The notes beneath the pieces were generated by a model. That model made no database searches. It was not told the origin of the DNA and worked only from the letters and a program-made list of their open reading frames with translations. Shown here piece by piece: positions 9,291 through 19,242 of a DNA stretch of 64,000 bases. This DNA comes from Clostridiales bacterium UBA2432 (GTDB lineage: Bacteria > Bacillota > Clostridia > Lachnospirales > Vallitaleaceae). The translations under genes and the position numbers were made by a program. Position 1 is the first letter of the stretch. Every line of letters starts with the position of its first letter. The DNA is taken from the NCBI GenBank assembly GCA_002342805.1, contig DDQW01000080.1:75046-139045 (forward strand), read 5' to 3'.

Positions 9291-9332
9291 AAACAAATCG
9301 TAACAGATTGTTTACTTCTGTCTGATTTGTTT
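9291..9332 (-). terminator. Intrinsic terminator of the CUT2/glycosidase operon
   Basis: The arms AAACAAATC (9291-9299) and GATTTGTTT (9324-9332) are complementary, and on the minus strand the hairpin runs into a T-rich tail. It lies 15 bases beyond the esterase stop codon, at the end of the seven-gene operon. Confidence 0.7.
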
Positions 9333-9346
9333 CTTTAATGTTACAC

Positions 9347-10192
9347 TTACAAGTTTTTCTTAAAAAACGCCTCAATAATTTCTATAATCTCTGGTTGAAA
9401 AAAATGAATATCCGCATGGTCCGCCCCTTCAATTGCAATTAAGTCAACCGGCACTTCTTCCTTTTCAAGTGCATCATATAAATACTCGCTTTGACTAAAA
9501 GGAACAACTTGGTCACTTGTTCCATGTAAAAGTAAAAATGGCGGCGTATTTTTTGAAATATAACTTATAGGACTCGCAAAACGTACTAAATCCGGATTTT
9601 TCGATGCATCTTTGCCTATCAATCGGGACTCCGGTAATAATCCAGTATCTACATCTCCATGCATCATCTTGTCAAAGCTTGAAGGCACATACCATGGACA
9701 GGCTGCCTGAACTGAGCTACTGTAATCTAAATAGGCACCTTTATCAAATTCCTCCCTCTCTCCGGTAACTCCAACCATAGCTGCCAAATGACCTCCTGCC
9801 GATTCTCCCATAACCCCTATACGATTGGGATCAATGTTATACCGGTCTGCATGAGCCCGTAAATACCGAATAGCCGCTTTAACATCTTCAAGTTGGCCCG
9901 GAAATGTCACGGCATTACTGTCACGATATTCGACACTTGCAATAACAAAACCTGATCTAGCAAGCTCAATGAAGTTTGGTAAATGCGCATGGTAATCCAT
10001 TTGTATCCAGGCACCTCCGCAAATCCATACAATGCATGGCCACTTCTTATCTTGATTTTCAAATGGCGCAATAACATCCATTTTCAAATCTCTGGACGTA
10101 TGTCCAAACCAATTACCAACCTGTGCAAAAGTCACCTCAGCATCAAGCCATAAACCTGTCCGTTGAATATCAACGGATATTGTTTTCTTCAT
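9347..10192 (-). CDS. Alpha/beta hydrolase, esterase/lipase (BD-FAE/HSL-like)
   Basis: 281 aa from the preferred ATG. The oxyanion-loop region is WICGGAWIQ, a variant of HGGG. The nucleophile is S131 in GESAGGH, the acid Asp is in LLLHGTSDQVVPF and the base is H259 in GADHADIH. There is no signal peptide, so it acts in the cytoplasm. It is the last gene of the CUT2-GH3-GH2 operon and probably removes acetyl or feruloyl groups from imported oligosaccharides (inferred). The start at 10192 is preferred because AAGGTGG lies 8-9 bases ahead; a TTG 27 bases upstream is possible but has no good ribosome site. Confidence 0.88.
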   Translation of the reverse strand: MKKTISVDIQRTGLWLDAEVTFAQVGNWFGHTSRDLKMDVIAPFENQDKKWPCIVWICGGAWIQMDYHAHLPNFIELARSGFVIASVEYRDSNAVTFPGQLEDVKAAIRYLRAHADRYNIDPNRIGVMGESAGGHLAAMVGVTGEREEFDKGAYLDYSSSVQAACPWYVPSSFDKMMHGDVDTGLLPESRLIGKDASKNPDLVRFASPISYISKNTPPFLLLHGTSDQVVPFSQSEYLYDALEKEEVPVDLIAIEGADHADIHFFQPEIIEIIEAFFKKNL

Positions 10193-10230
10193 TCTCTCAA
10201 CCACCTTCCTATCTTGCAAAAATAGACTCT

Positions 10231-12672
10231 CTATAGATTATTGTACCTTTTTTTAATAATCAAATCAATCGATTTTGAATTTACCTTTTTTTCTTTCTTC
10301 AAAATAGCTAGGGCACATCCATGATAGGTTTGCCCGATATTTCCGTCATATGGATAATCATATTTAGGCCGTCCGCTTCCTAGGCCAATTAAGGTGGCAT
10401 CTCCATCGACTTCAACCTCAAATGTTACATCTTGGTCTGTGATTAACTGGCCTTCATCATCAACATAACGAATGTCCATATACATAAGTTGATTATATTC
10501 TTCATGAGACACTTGTATATGTCCCGACGCTTTGGCTGACTTAAGCTCCATACGACCGACTTCTTGATTTTCCATATAGTTTATGGCCACTAGTTGCCCC
10601 GGTTTATAGGTCGTTTCAAAATACGTTACGTATCCAACGGCTGAACCTGCCTGCTTTTTACCAAGAGACTTACCGTCTTGGATTAACTCCACTTCTTCAC
10701 AATGGCTATAGACTTCAACGACGACCGGTTTATCAAGGCAAGCGCGCCAAGTCCAACTCGACAAGGTATCACTCATAATCCATGGTGTTTTTATAAGTTT
10801 TTCTCCAAAATGATTTGGATCTTGAACCGCTATATATGGATCATTTCTCAAACCAAAGACAATCTCACGATAATAAGATAAGGGACGACGATTTCCGATA
10901 AGATCAAAGTCTCCCGAATAAGCAAGCTGACAAGGAAACTGGGCACTAAATCCGCCTTGACCAAAAGAATATGCCGGAATACCCACACCAGCTTCGCCAA
11001 TATAATCCCATCCAGTCCAAGTAAAATCACCAATAACATGAGGACTATTTTTTACAATGTCCCAGTTTCGTCCAATTTCCGGCGGATAGGTTTCGCTACC
11101 TACAATGACACGGTTTGGATGTTCTTCATGATCAATAGCATATCTTGCCGTCATATAATTATAACCGGCAATATCTGTCGTTGCACATGCTTTATCTAAG
11201 CGTTTTCCTATCTCTTCATGAACAACAATTTTATCCATATGTTTTTCCATCAGCGCCATAAAATCATTGACATTGCCTTGGGGTTTTTCATGGTCTTCTA
11301 AACCTTCTACAACATCACTAGTAATCTGATCAACTACCTCTCCTGCTGCAAAGACACCATTAATAGAAGCTAATGTATAGCGTGACGGGTCTAATGTTTT
11401 AATTTTATCAACAATTTTTTGACCTAAAGCAAGACCTTGATCTGTGGCAATCTCCGGTATTTCGTTTCCAATAGAGTACATAATAACCGATGGGTGATTA
11501 TAGTCTTTTCGGACCATAGCCTCAACATCGCATTCCCACCATTCATCAAAAAACACACTATAATCGAAGTCAGATTTTCCTCGAATCCACATATCAAAAG
11601 TTTCATCCATAACATACATACCTAGAGCATCGCAGGCACGTAACATTGCCGGCGCCATAGGATGGTGGGCCATTCGAATGGCATTAAATCCGGCTTCTTT
11701 GAGTTTTTTTACTTGCCTATATTGAGCTTCCTCATAGGTTGCAGCACCTAACAATCCACTGTCGTGATGAATACATGCCCCACGTAATTTCACCGACCGA
11801 CCATTGACTCTTAAACCTTGTCTTGCATCTAAGTTAAGGGTTCGTATACCAAAAGAGCTTACATTTTCATCGATAACATTTTTATCAATACTATTTTCTT
11901 CGTTTGGATTATCCGACAACAACTTAGACGTACACGAATAGAGGCGTGGTGTTTCATCTGACCATAAGTTAGGATTTTCAACAATAATACGTTCAGATAT
12001 TTTCCGTTCTTCTCCTGGGAATAATGTGAATGGGGTAGACGATTTTGATACACATCTTCCTTGCTCATCATGAATACAGGTTTCAAGTTGCATCACCTTT
12101 CGCGCAGAACTTTCATTGACGATTTCAGAAGCGATTGTCACCACTGCGTACTCTGAATCAATCGATTCTGTTAAGATCTGAATACCTTCAGCTTTTATAT
12201 GGCACAAATCAGATTTCAACAAATAGACGTCTCGATAAATTCCACTTCCTGTATACCAACGGCTATTGGTCATTGCTCCGTTACGAACAATCACCCGAAT
12301 TTCATTGGTCTCGCCATAGCGCAAATAGTCGTTTAAGGGAACGTGAAAGGTCGAATAACCGAAGGGACTTTTTCCTGCGAGCTGTTCGTTTACATAAACA
12401 AATGCATTCATGTAAACACCTTCAAATTTTAAAATCAAGCGTTGGTCACGTTCTGCTTCAGACACATCTAAATGCTTGACATAGTGATAGTTTCCTCCAT
12501 CACGATATCCTGTATTACCTCCGTTTAAGCTTTTAGGATTCGGCGGATTTTTGATCATGGCATCATGTGGTAATTCAATCGCTTGTGCATGATCCGGAAC
12601 ATTCCAAACCAAGGCAAAGGCATTCTTATCTTGCCAATATTTCCATCCTTCATTCCATTTAATCATTTGCAT
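10231..12672 (-). CDS. Glycoside hydrolase family 2 enzyme (beta-galactosidase-like)
   Basis: About 813 aa. The N-terminal jelly-roll sugar-binding domain (about 1-170) contains YRDGGNYHYVKHLDVS and GVYMNAFVYVN. An Ig-like domain and a TIM barrel follow. The acid/base is E404 in YSIGNEIPE and the nucleophile is E527 in IVGSETYPPE. Additional beta domains close the protein. GH2 members cleave beta-galactosides, beta-mannosides, beta-glucuronides or alpha-arabinosides; specificity is not clear here. There is no signal peptide, so it is cytoplasmic. The chosen ATG overlaps the end of the GH3 gene by 14 bases and has AAGGAG 7 bases upstream inside that gene, suggesting translational coupling. It is the sixth gene of the operon. 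Confidence 0.9.
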   Translation of the reverse strand: MQMIKWNEGWKYWQDKNAFALVWNVPDHAQAIELPHDAMIKNPPNPKSLNGGNTGYRDGGNYHYVKHLDVSEAERDQRLILKFEGVYMNAFVYVNEQLAGKSPFGYSTFHVPLNDYLRYGETNEIRVIVRNGAMTNSRWYTGSGIYRDVYLLKSDLCHIKAEGIQILTESIDSEYAVVTIASEIVNESSARKVMQLETCIHDEQGRCVSKSSTPFTLFPGEERKISERIIVENPNLWSDETPRLYSCTSKLLSDNPNEENSIDKNVIDENVSSFGIRTLNLDARQGLRVNGRSVKLRGACIHHDSGLLGAATYEEAQYRQVKKLKEAGFNAIRMAHHPMAPAMLRACDALGMYVMDETFDMWIRGKSDFDYSVFFDEWWECDVEAMVRKDYNHPSVIMYSIGNEIPEIATDQGLALGQKIVDKIKTLDPSRYTLASINGVFAAGEVVDQITSDVVEGLEDHEKPQGNVNDFMALMEKHMDKIVVHEEIGKRLDKACATTDIAGYNYMTARYAIDHEEHPNRVIVGSETYPPEIGRNWDIVKNSPHVIGDFTWTGWDYIGEAGVGIPAYSFGQGGFSAQFPCQLAYSGDFDLIGNRRPLSYYREIVFGLRNDPYIAVQDPNHFGEKLIKTPWIMSDTLSSWTWRACLDKPVVVEVYSHCEEVELIQDGKSLGKKQAGSAVGYVTYFETTYKPGQLVAINYMENQEVGRMELKSAKASGHIQVSHEEYNQLMYMDIRYVDDEGQLITDQDVTFEVEVDGDATLIGLGSGRPKYDYPYDGNIGQTYHGCALAILKKEKKVNSKSIDLIIKKRYNNL

Positions 12673-14350
12673 AATGCTTCTCCTTAATGATGTCATTTAT
12701 TATTTCATGATTAAAAGGACTTACGCCTTTAAATTCACTACGTCCCATAATTTTTTCAATAATGGCTTGCATAACATACTCAGAATGACAATATCCGTTG
12801 ATATAGGTCTCAATCATGGGTGCATCAAAGAGATGATATGGGTTTCCTACACTAATAAACATTGTCGGCACTTCATGAACAAACCAAGGAATATTATTTC
12901 CTTGTCCAAAAAATGTATACCAATTTAACCGAGATACTGTTTTGTTACTTGCTGTTTCAACATTCCCAATATATATGACCAGGTCATATGTCGCTTTAAA
13001 AACCTCTACTTCACTCACTAATGAACTAAAATCTTCTTTTTCATAGCAGGTCACTTCAAATCCTTCACCTTCTAATGCATCTTTGAAAAATCCTTCAACC
13101 TGGGTATTCGATGTAAAATCACCTAAAATCTGTAATAACACTTTTGGTGTTGCTTTAGGGCTAATCGGCAATAATTGTTGGGAATCTTTGACTAAGGTTA
13201 CCCCCTCATCGGCACATTCTTTTGCCCACTTTGCATTTTGACTATTATTGAGTGTTGATAAGGCGTTTTCCGAAGGTACTAAGGTTTTTTCTTGTTGCTT
13301 TATATGTAAATTTAATGCTGCTTTTGTTCCAAGAATGCGAAGTACCGCTTCTTCTAATCGCGCTTCAGAAAGTATTCCCTTTTGATAGCCTTGCAACATA
13401 TACTCATAATCTTCATCATAATTTTTGTTAAATAAAAACATATCACATCCTGCTTCAATCGACAATGGAACTGCTTGATGACGAGCCATGGCACTGGTGA
13501 ATCCTACCATGGGTGTTGCATCGGTAACAATCAACCCATTAAATCCCAGTTGTTCTCGGAGGAGCCCTTGTAGTAAGGTTTTTGATAGTGTGGCCGGGGT
13601 GTTTTTCTTTTCTTTTGCTTCATATGCGGGTAGGGCAATATGGCCCGCCATAACTGTTAATGCGCCATCGTCAATGAGTTCTTTATATATCTTTCCATAA
13701 GTATTATCCCACGCCTCTTTTGAAAGCGAGTTCACACTTGTTAACAAATGCTGGTCTCGCTCATCCACACCATCTCCAGGGAAATGTTTGATGGCCGTTG
13801 CGACTTCTTCTTCTTTTGCTGCCTGATTGTATCCGCGGGCGAATTCAATAATCCGATTGGAATCTGAGCCAAATGTTCGTACATTGGTAATGGGGTTGCG
13901 AAAATTCATATCTATATCCACAATTGGTGCAAATGCCCAGTTGGCTCCGACTGCTTTTCCTTCGCTACATGCAACTTTTCCTAATTGATAACCGTGGATA
14001 TTATTATTCGTTGCTGCAACTAACATGGGACTTCCATAATATGTTCCTTCAACAGCTGACCCGATACCGCCTCTTTCAAGATTTGATGCCGTTAGTAAGG
14101 GTATCTGCGAATAGGATTGTAGCACTTCATGGGCCCGACGAATCTCTGCTCCTTCACCTTCTCGAAAAAGGATACCCCCGGGTTTTTTATTCTCAACGAG
14201 TTCCTGTAATTCTTTTTCACCTTTTGTAAATACAATGGGACAAAATAATTGGCGTATTTTATCTTCTGTTGACATTTTATCTATTGTATTTGTCACCCAG
14301 GTTATTTGCTCTTCGGATAAATAAAAAGGTTTGTGTTCTAGTCTCTCCAT
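12659..14350 (-). CDS. Glycoside hydrolase family 3 enzyme (NagZ-like subgroup)
   Basis: 563 aa. The TIM-barrel domain covers about 1-340 and a C-terminal alpha/beta sandwich about 370-563. The nucleophile is D277 in LIVTDATPMVGF. The loop AIKHFPGDGVDERDQHL contains D199-x-H201. In the beta-N-acetylhexosaminidase branch of GH3 this Asp-His pair replaces the usual Glu acid/base, so a beta-N-acetylglucosaminidase or related activity is more likely than beta-glucosidase. The motif differs from textbook NagZ (GDG in place of GHG), so activity is uncertain. It is cytoplasmic, with no signal peptide. The ATG at 14350 follows GAGGAG at 5 bases, 13 bases after the permease stop. Confidence 0.88.
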   Translation of the reverse strand: MERLEHKPFYLSEEQITWVTNTIDKMSTEDKIRQLFCPIVFTKGEKELQELVENKKPGGILFREGEGAEIRRAHEVLQSYSQIPLLTASNLERGGIGSAVEGTYYGSPMLVAATNNNIHGYQLGKVACSEGKAVGANWAFAPIVDIDMNFRNPITNVRTFGSDSNRIIEFARGYNQAAKEEEVATAIKHFPGDGVDERDQHLLTSVNSLSKEAWDNTYGKIYKELIDDGALTVMAGHIALPAYEAKEKKNTPATLSKTLLQGLLREQLGFNGLIVTDATPMVGFTSAMARHQAVPLSIEAGCDMFLFNKNYDEDYEYMLQGYQKGILSEARLEEAVLRILGTKAALNLHIKQQEKTLVPSENALSTLNNSQNAKWAKECADEGVTLVKDSQQLLPISPKATPKVLLQILGDFTSNTQVEGFFKDALEGEGFEVTCYEKEDFSSLVSEVEVFKATYDLVIYIGNVETASNKTVSRLNWYTFFGQGNNIPWFVHEVPTMFISVGNPYHLFDAPMIETYINGYCHSEYVMQAIIEKIMGRSEFKGVSPFNHEIINDIIKEKHYAND

Positions 14351-14363
14351 AATTTCTCCTCTT

Positions 14364-15377
14364 CTAGTTTTGCTCAAGTTGATCTAATTTGGCTAATTGC
14401 TTTTTCTCTTTAAACATTTGCCATTCTACAATTTTATAATGATTAAATGAATATGCAAAAAAAGCTAAAACGATCATTCCATTTAATATGGTTTGCCATG
14501 ATGTCGATACACCAAGTTTTCCAAAGGCTGCTGTAATAATGGCTTGGGTTAATGCACCAATAATAACACCCACATTTCGATCACCATATTTTGATAGTGT
14601 TACCCCAATAAACATTGGAAGAAATGCACTTTGAATATATGACATACTTGTCAATCCAAGGTCAGGAGAAATGGTCCCAAGTACAGACATGTTAACAACG
14701 CCGGCCGCTGCCAACAAGCCACCTGCGATGGCATAACATAATACTGTATTCACCTTCTCATTGATACCTACGTTTACTGCTAATTCTTGACCTGAGCGTA
14801 ATGAGTTCGTATTATATCCAAATGTTGTGAAATTAAGGATGATATATAAGATAAATACAATCACCGCACACATAATATAAATGTGGGGGTTCGTTGCCCA
14901 AACAAGAAGTCTCTGATTTCCGATAAGTTTAACACCAGCTCCACCACTAACAATATATCCTAAAGCTTCATATGTCATGGCCACCCCAAGCGACACAACC
15001 ATTGGAGGGATGCGAAGAAGAATATATACCAGTCCACCTATACTACCTAAAATCACTCCAAAAAGTATTGATAACAACAACAATTCAATCGGTCCAAGTC
15101 CATATCGGAGCGCCAATGACGCTCCTAATATGGTAGATAAAATAAGTGTTGAACCAACGCTAAAGTCTATACGTCCTGAAGTCAAATTATAAGAGACTGC
15201 CAAGGCAATAAAACCTGTATATATTGCATTACGAAAAATAACAACTAAATCTGAACCCACACCGAAATTTTCCACACCAAAAGCCTTGGTTAGCAAAAAG
15301 AAAAAGATATAAACAGCGATGGGTAATATAATCATTTTAAGTAAATTAATGCCTCTTTTTAAAATTTGACTATTCAT
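14364..15377 (-). CDS. CUT2-type sugar ABC transporter permease
   Basis: 337 aa with about eight to ten hydrophobic segments, in the RbsC/BPD_transp_2 family. LTSGRIDFSVGSTLILSTILG near residues 67-87 is the family's conserved cytoplasmic-loop/TM region. A hydrophilic tail of about 20 residues ends the protein. It would pair with the second permease in this operon to form a heterodimeric channel. Its start overlaps the binding-protein gene by 8 bases, with GAGGAG upstream. The substrate is presumably the mono- or oligosaccharide processed by the GH3, GH2 and esterase encoded next. Confidence 0.93.
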   Translation of the reverse strand: MNSQILKRGINLLKMIILPIAVYIFFFLLTKAFGVENFGVGSDLVVIFRNAIYTGFIALAVSYNLTSGRIDFSVGSTLILSTILGASLALRYGLGPIELLLLSILFGVILGSIGGLVYILLRIPPMVVSLGVAMTYEALGYIVSGGAGVKLIGNQRLLVWATNPHIYIMCAVIVFILYIILNFTTFGYNTNSLRSGQELAVNVGINEKVNTVLCYAIAGGLLAAAGVVNMSVLGTISPDLGLTSMSYIQSAFLPMFIGVTLSKYGDRNVGVIIGALTQAIITAAFGKLGVSTSWQTILNGMIVLAFFAYSFNHYKIVEWQMFKEKKQLAKLDQLEQN

Positions 15378-16596
15378 CCATTGATCTCCTCATAATAATT
15401 TCTTCCGCTGAATCTGAGTTGACAAGTGTTTTTAATGTGCTTGCATTTGCATCTGGATTTACACTTTTTATAAGCGTTAACAATTCTGCACCTGTATATG
15501 TTTTCTCGTTTTGAGAAATTTCGTGAATTCTTTCAATGTCTTCGACATTCGAAATTAACCAAAAACTTTGTTGTAGATTTGTTGCTGTATTATTTTCTTT
15601 TAATGCCTCCGCATTTCCTTCAACTGCATTCACAATCATAGGTACTGCAAAACCAAACATTTGAATGTTTTTAGCTGCTAAAAAGTCAACCGATCCGTTT
15701 TTAAATGCGTCGACATAATTATCATTAACACTACCTATGGTTGCCAATAAAACACTGTCTTGCTTGCCCGCTGCATTAATGGGTTGTGCCCAGAAATCTA
15801 ATCCATTAAAGCTTGCACATACTGCATCAATATCTTGGGTTAAAGCACTGGCTTGATCAGCGAAGAAGGCATCTCCGGGGAATCCACTAACATCAATAAT
15901 TTCAAGTTCAATTCCCTCTGCTTTGGCTTCTTCAACTGCTGTCATAAATCCATCGCGACGCTTAACAAACATTTCCGCACCAAAATCTGCACCACCACTA
16001 GAATACACAATGCTTCTTGCGCCTTCTTCAATAACGTACTTACCTAGTTCATATCCACCAATGAATTCTCCGTCACCATAATTAATCGATCCTAGATACA
16101 TTGGGTCATTTTTAAACTCTTCAGAAATTTCCGGATCATCACCCATTCCCCAATAATACATATCATATTCAAGTGCTTTTGCAACTTGTTCAACACCAGA
16201 TACATTATAGTAAGCAAGCAGAGCATCCGCACCTGCAATAGTACTATTTTCAATAAATTCTAATTCGTGTTCTGCTGATGTAATTGCTTCAGAATAGGTA
16301 AACTCAACATTAAAGGTCTGTGTTAAGTAATCAAAATAATCTTTCATCGCTAAGAATTCTCCATCTGTTGGGTCATAGATTTCAACCGCAATTTTAATGG
16401 TCTCTTCCGGATAAGGTAACGACACTTCTGTTGAGGCAGATTCTCCCTCTGATTCCGATGTGCCATTTTCTGTTGATGATTCCTGAATACCTTCTTGAAC
16501 TGTCGCGTCTCCATTTCCTTCCATTTCACTATCACCACTTTGACAACCAACTACGATAAATACCATGATAAATAATAAACTTAATACACGTTTCAT
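15370..16596 (-). CDS. CUT2-type sugar-binding lipoprotein (Peripla_BP_4-like)
   Basis: 408 aa. A lipoprotein signal ends at the lipobox VVGC with acceptor C18, followed by an acidic Ser/Glu-rich linker to about residue 60. The type I periplasmic-binding fold is suggested by TIKIAVEIYDPTDGEFLAMKDY, a YYWGMGDDPEIS segment and the crossing region GADALLAYYNV. It delivers sugar to the permease pair. It lies between the two permease genes, which is unusual because a ribose-type operon normally puts the binding protein last. The ATG follows AGGAGG at 8 bases. Confidence 0.9.
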   Translation of the reverse strand: MKRVLSLLFIMVFIVVGCQSGDSEMEGNGDATVQEGIQESSTENGTSESEGESASTEVSLPYPEETIKIAVEIYDPTDGEFLAMKDYFDYLTQTFNVEFTYSEAITSAEHELEFIENSTIAGADALLAYYNVSGVEQVAKALEYDMYYWGMGDDPEISEEFKNDPMYLGSINYGDGEFIGGYELGKYVIEEGARSIVYSSGGADFGAEMFVKRRDGFMTAVEEAKAEGIELEIIDVSGFPGDAFFADQASALTQDIDAVCASFNGLDFWAQPINAAGKQDSVLLATIGSVNDNYVDAFKNGSVDFLAAKNIQMFGFAVPMIVNAVEGNAEALKENNTATNLQQSFWLISNVEDIERIHEISQNEKTYTGAELLTLIKSVNPDANASTLKTLVNSDSAEEIIMRRSMDE

Positions 16597-16641
16597 AACA
16601 TAATCCTCCTTATTGTTTGTTTTTATTGTTGATTTTTATTT

Positions 16642-17583
16642 TTATCTTGGCAGTAGTTTCGTTCGATACGAGAGACTCGTTATGAACACAACCACCAAAA
16701 ACACAACACTTCGTACAATCTGAACAACACCGGTACCAACACCGACGACAGCCAATCCATTGTTTAATACTGAAATTGTAACCGCTCCTATTATAGCCGC
16801 ACTCATTTTTGATCTTGGCCCTCCAGATAATGGCATTCCTCCTAATACGATAGCGATCATAATATTAATTCCGACACTACCTCCGGTTGTTGCTGTCGCC
16901 GTCTTTGTTTGAAGCAGGATAATAATGGCAGCTAAGGCAACACCAATACCGCCCATCAGAAAGGCAATAATAATATTTTTCTTTGCATTAATTCCTAATT
17001 GACTGGCTGCAAGAAGGTTTCCCCCTTGCAATTTACAGCTTTTTCCAATTTTTGTATAATTAAAGATGTAAAGGGCAAATAAATAAAATACAGCGACAAA
17101 TGCGATATTAATCCATGTCATATTACTTACATTAACTAAACTTCGAACGGATAATGTTGTTTCTCTCCCTAGTAATACAAGACCGATTGCTGATAGGATA
17201 CCTCCAAAGACAATGGTCACGATAAAGATGGGTAGTTTCAAATATGCCGCTACGACGCCTTTAAATAAAGCAATTAAAAAGGATGCAATGATTGTCGCTA
17301 CAATCATCACCATAAACGATTCATAACGTAATCCGATTACCGCCCCTGCTATTGCCGATAAAGCCACTGAACCACTTAAGGATAAATCCAACGCTCCACT
17401 TGCAAATGCATATACGGCCCCAATAGCAACTAATGCCGTTACAATAATTTGATTTGTAAGTATTTTCAAGTTGATTCCACTAATTGTCTTTCCTTCTGTT
17501 ATGATGGCAAAGACGATTACGGTTAATGCAAGACCTATGTATGGCACATAGCTTGTTATGTTGATTGATTTCTTTTTTTTCAT
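16642..17583 (-). CDS. CUT2-type sugar ABC transporter permease
   Basis: 313 aa, RbsC-like, with roughly eight to ten transmembrane segments. FASGALDLSLSGSVALSAIAG near residue 60 corresponds to the conserved permease motif, and VLGGMPLSGGPRSKMSAAIIG near residue 250 is a second family signature. It directly follows the ATPase gene. The start at 17583 is chosen because GGAGG lies 5 bases upstream; an ATG 12 bases earlier overlaps the ATPase stop and lacks a site. Together with the second permease it forms the membrane channel. Confidence 0.93.
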   Translation of the reverse strand: MKKKKSINITSYVPYIGLALTVIVFAIITEGKTISGINLKILTNQIIVTALVAIGAVYAFASGALDLSLSGSVALSAIAGAVIGLRYESFMVMIVATIIASFLIALFKGVVAAYLKLPIFIVTIVFGGILSAIGLVLLGRETTLSVRSLVNVSNMTWINIAFVAVFYLFALYIFNYTKIGKSCKLQGGNLLAASQLGINAKKNIIIAFLMGGIGVALAAIIILLQTKTATATTGGSVGINIMIAIVLGGMPLSGGPRSKMSAAIIGAVTISVLNNGLAVVGVGTGVVQIVRSVVFLVVVFITSLSYRTKLLPR

Positions 17584-17594
17584 ATTGTCCTCCA

Positions 17595-19106
17595 TTAGAT
17601 TAACAACTCAATGACATTATTTTCTGTCATTTCTTCTCCACGTGTGATTTCTCCCGAGATTTTTCCATCCTTAATAATGATTAAGCGATCACTCATACCG
17701 ATTAATTCAGTCAACTCCTCTGAAATGAGTAATATGGACGCGCCTTTTGCTTTCATGTCTTCCATCAGTTGATACATTGCCGCTTTGACACCGATATCAA
17801 CACCACGCGTTGGACAGTCCAAAATAAGTATTTTAGAATCTCGACCTAGCCATTTTCCAAAGACAACTTTTTGTTTGTTTCCGCCCGAGAGATATTTAAC
17901 GTCTTGATCAATAGATGCACATTTAATATCTAAGGCATCCACCATACGATTGACATATTCGGCTTCATCTTTTGGCGATATGTAACCAAACTTTTGTGAC
18001 ACCTGATCATATCCGGCACCGACTATATTGTCCCGAATATTTGCTGTTAAAACTAAGGCTTCTGAATCACGATTCTTTGATACATATCCCATCTGATGCT
18101 TGACGGCTACTTGTGCATTTTCGATTTTTTCTCCCGAAGGCACATGGGTAACACTTCCGGTAACTATGTGTTCTTCACCAAACACCGCTCGTCCTAATTC
18201 ATGCATTCCACAGTGGGATAATCCGCCAATCCCTAGTATTTCACCTTTATGTAACTGTGCCGAAAAGTTTAATAGTAATCCTTTTCCTGTTGTAAGTTTG
18301 TCAATATCTAATATGACCTGGTCCTCATAGGAAGCTTTATTATCAGCGCGATAATAGTGACCACTTACTTCTCGTCCCACCATATATTGCTTTATCTGAT
18401 TTTCTTCCATATCTTCTTTTTCCACCGTTGCAATAAGTTTTCCATCTCTTAGCACTGTAAGTGCATCACAGTATTCCATGGTTTCTTGCAAGTCATGGGA
18501 TATAAACACGACCGACTTTCCTTCCTTGCGCATGCGTTCTAAAATTCCATAGATAATATCACGCCCTCGATGGGATAATGCCGTCGTTGTTTCATCAACA
18601 ATCAAAATATCCGGATTCTGATTCATCACTTTTGCCACTTCAACAAGTTTTTGATCTTGCATATCTAAGACATCAATCACTTGATTGGGATCGACATCGT
18701 TGATGCCGATATTTTCAAGTACTTGTTTTGCTGCTTGATTCATAGCTTTTTTATTAATGAGCCCGTATTTTTTAAATTGATTTTCTGACCCTAAAAAGAT
18801 GTTCTGAGCAATTGTTATTCCCGGCACTGTTCCTTTTTCTTGAACAATCATCCCGATTCCCAGCTGTCCACCTTCAATCATATTAACCGGATTATAAGTC
18901 TTTCCTTTAAATTGCATGCTACCTGAATTCGGTTTTTGCATTCCGGCAATAATTGACGAAATGGTTGATTTTCCGGATCCATTTTCTCCAATAAGGCCTC
19001 GTACTTCGCCGGCATAAATAGTCAAGTCTACGTCATCAACTGCAACGGTAGGGCCAAATACTTTTCTAATTTTTTTCGCCTCAAAGAGTATCTGATGTTT
19101 TTCCAA
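17595..19106 (-). CDS. CUT2-type sugar ABC transporter ATPase (RbsA/MglA-like, two ATPase domains)
   Basis: About 503 aa with two fused ABC domains. The first has Walker A GENGSGKST near residue 39 and Walker B ILIVDETTTAL, but its signature is degenerate (LDMQDQKLVEVAK where LSxGxxQ is usual). The second domain has a degenerate Walker A region (GIGGLSHCGMHELG) and a good signature LSGGNKQKV with Walker B ILILDCPTRGVD, the usual asymmetry of RbsA-type proteins. It powers the two permeases encoded downstream. The likely start is a TTG at 19106, which has AGGAGG 9 bases ahead. The ATG at 19115 abuts the same AGGAGG with no spacing. It is the first gene of the seven-gene operon. Confidence 0.93.
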   Translation of the reverse strand: MEKHQILFEAKKIRKVFGPTVAVDDVDLTIYAGEVRGLIGENGSGKSTISSIIAGMQKPNSGSMQFKGKTYNPVNMIEGGQLGIGMIVQEKGTVPGITIAQNIFLGSENQFKKYGLINKKAMNQAAKQVLENIGINDVDPNQVIDVLDMQDQKLVEVAKVMNQNPDILIVDETTTALSHRGRDIIYGILERMRKEGKSVVFISHDLQETMEYCDALTVLRDGKLIATVEKEDMEENQIKQYMVGREVSGHYYRADNKASYEDQVILDIDKLTTGKGLLLNFSAQLHKGEILGIGGLSHCGMHELGRAVFGEEHIVTGSVTHVPSGEKIENAQVAVKHQMGYVSKNRDSEALVLTANIRDNIVGAGYDQVSQKFGYISPKDEAEYVNRMVDALDIKCASIDQDVKYLSGGNKQKVVFGKWLGRDSKILILDCPTRGVDIGVKAAMYQLMEDMKAKGASILLISEELTELIGMSDRLIIIKDGKISGEITRGEEMTENNVIELLI

Positions 19107-19242
19107 CGTATACATCCTCCTACTTTATTTTTTCTATCCTTAGTATACTATTGGCTTCCTTTTTTAATAAGACCATTACTTATGACCTTGTCTGCTATTT
19201 CTTTTTAAAAAAAGTTTCCAAGAAAAACTATTTTTTTAACAA

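Noticed and set aside
12135..12479. 114-codon open frame on the plus strand
   Set aside because: Antisense to the GH2 N-terminal sugar-binding domain; arbitrary composition and no ribosome site.
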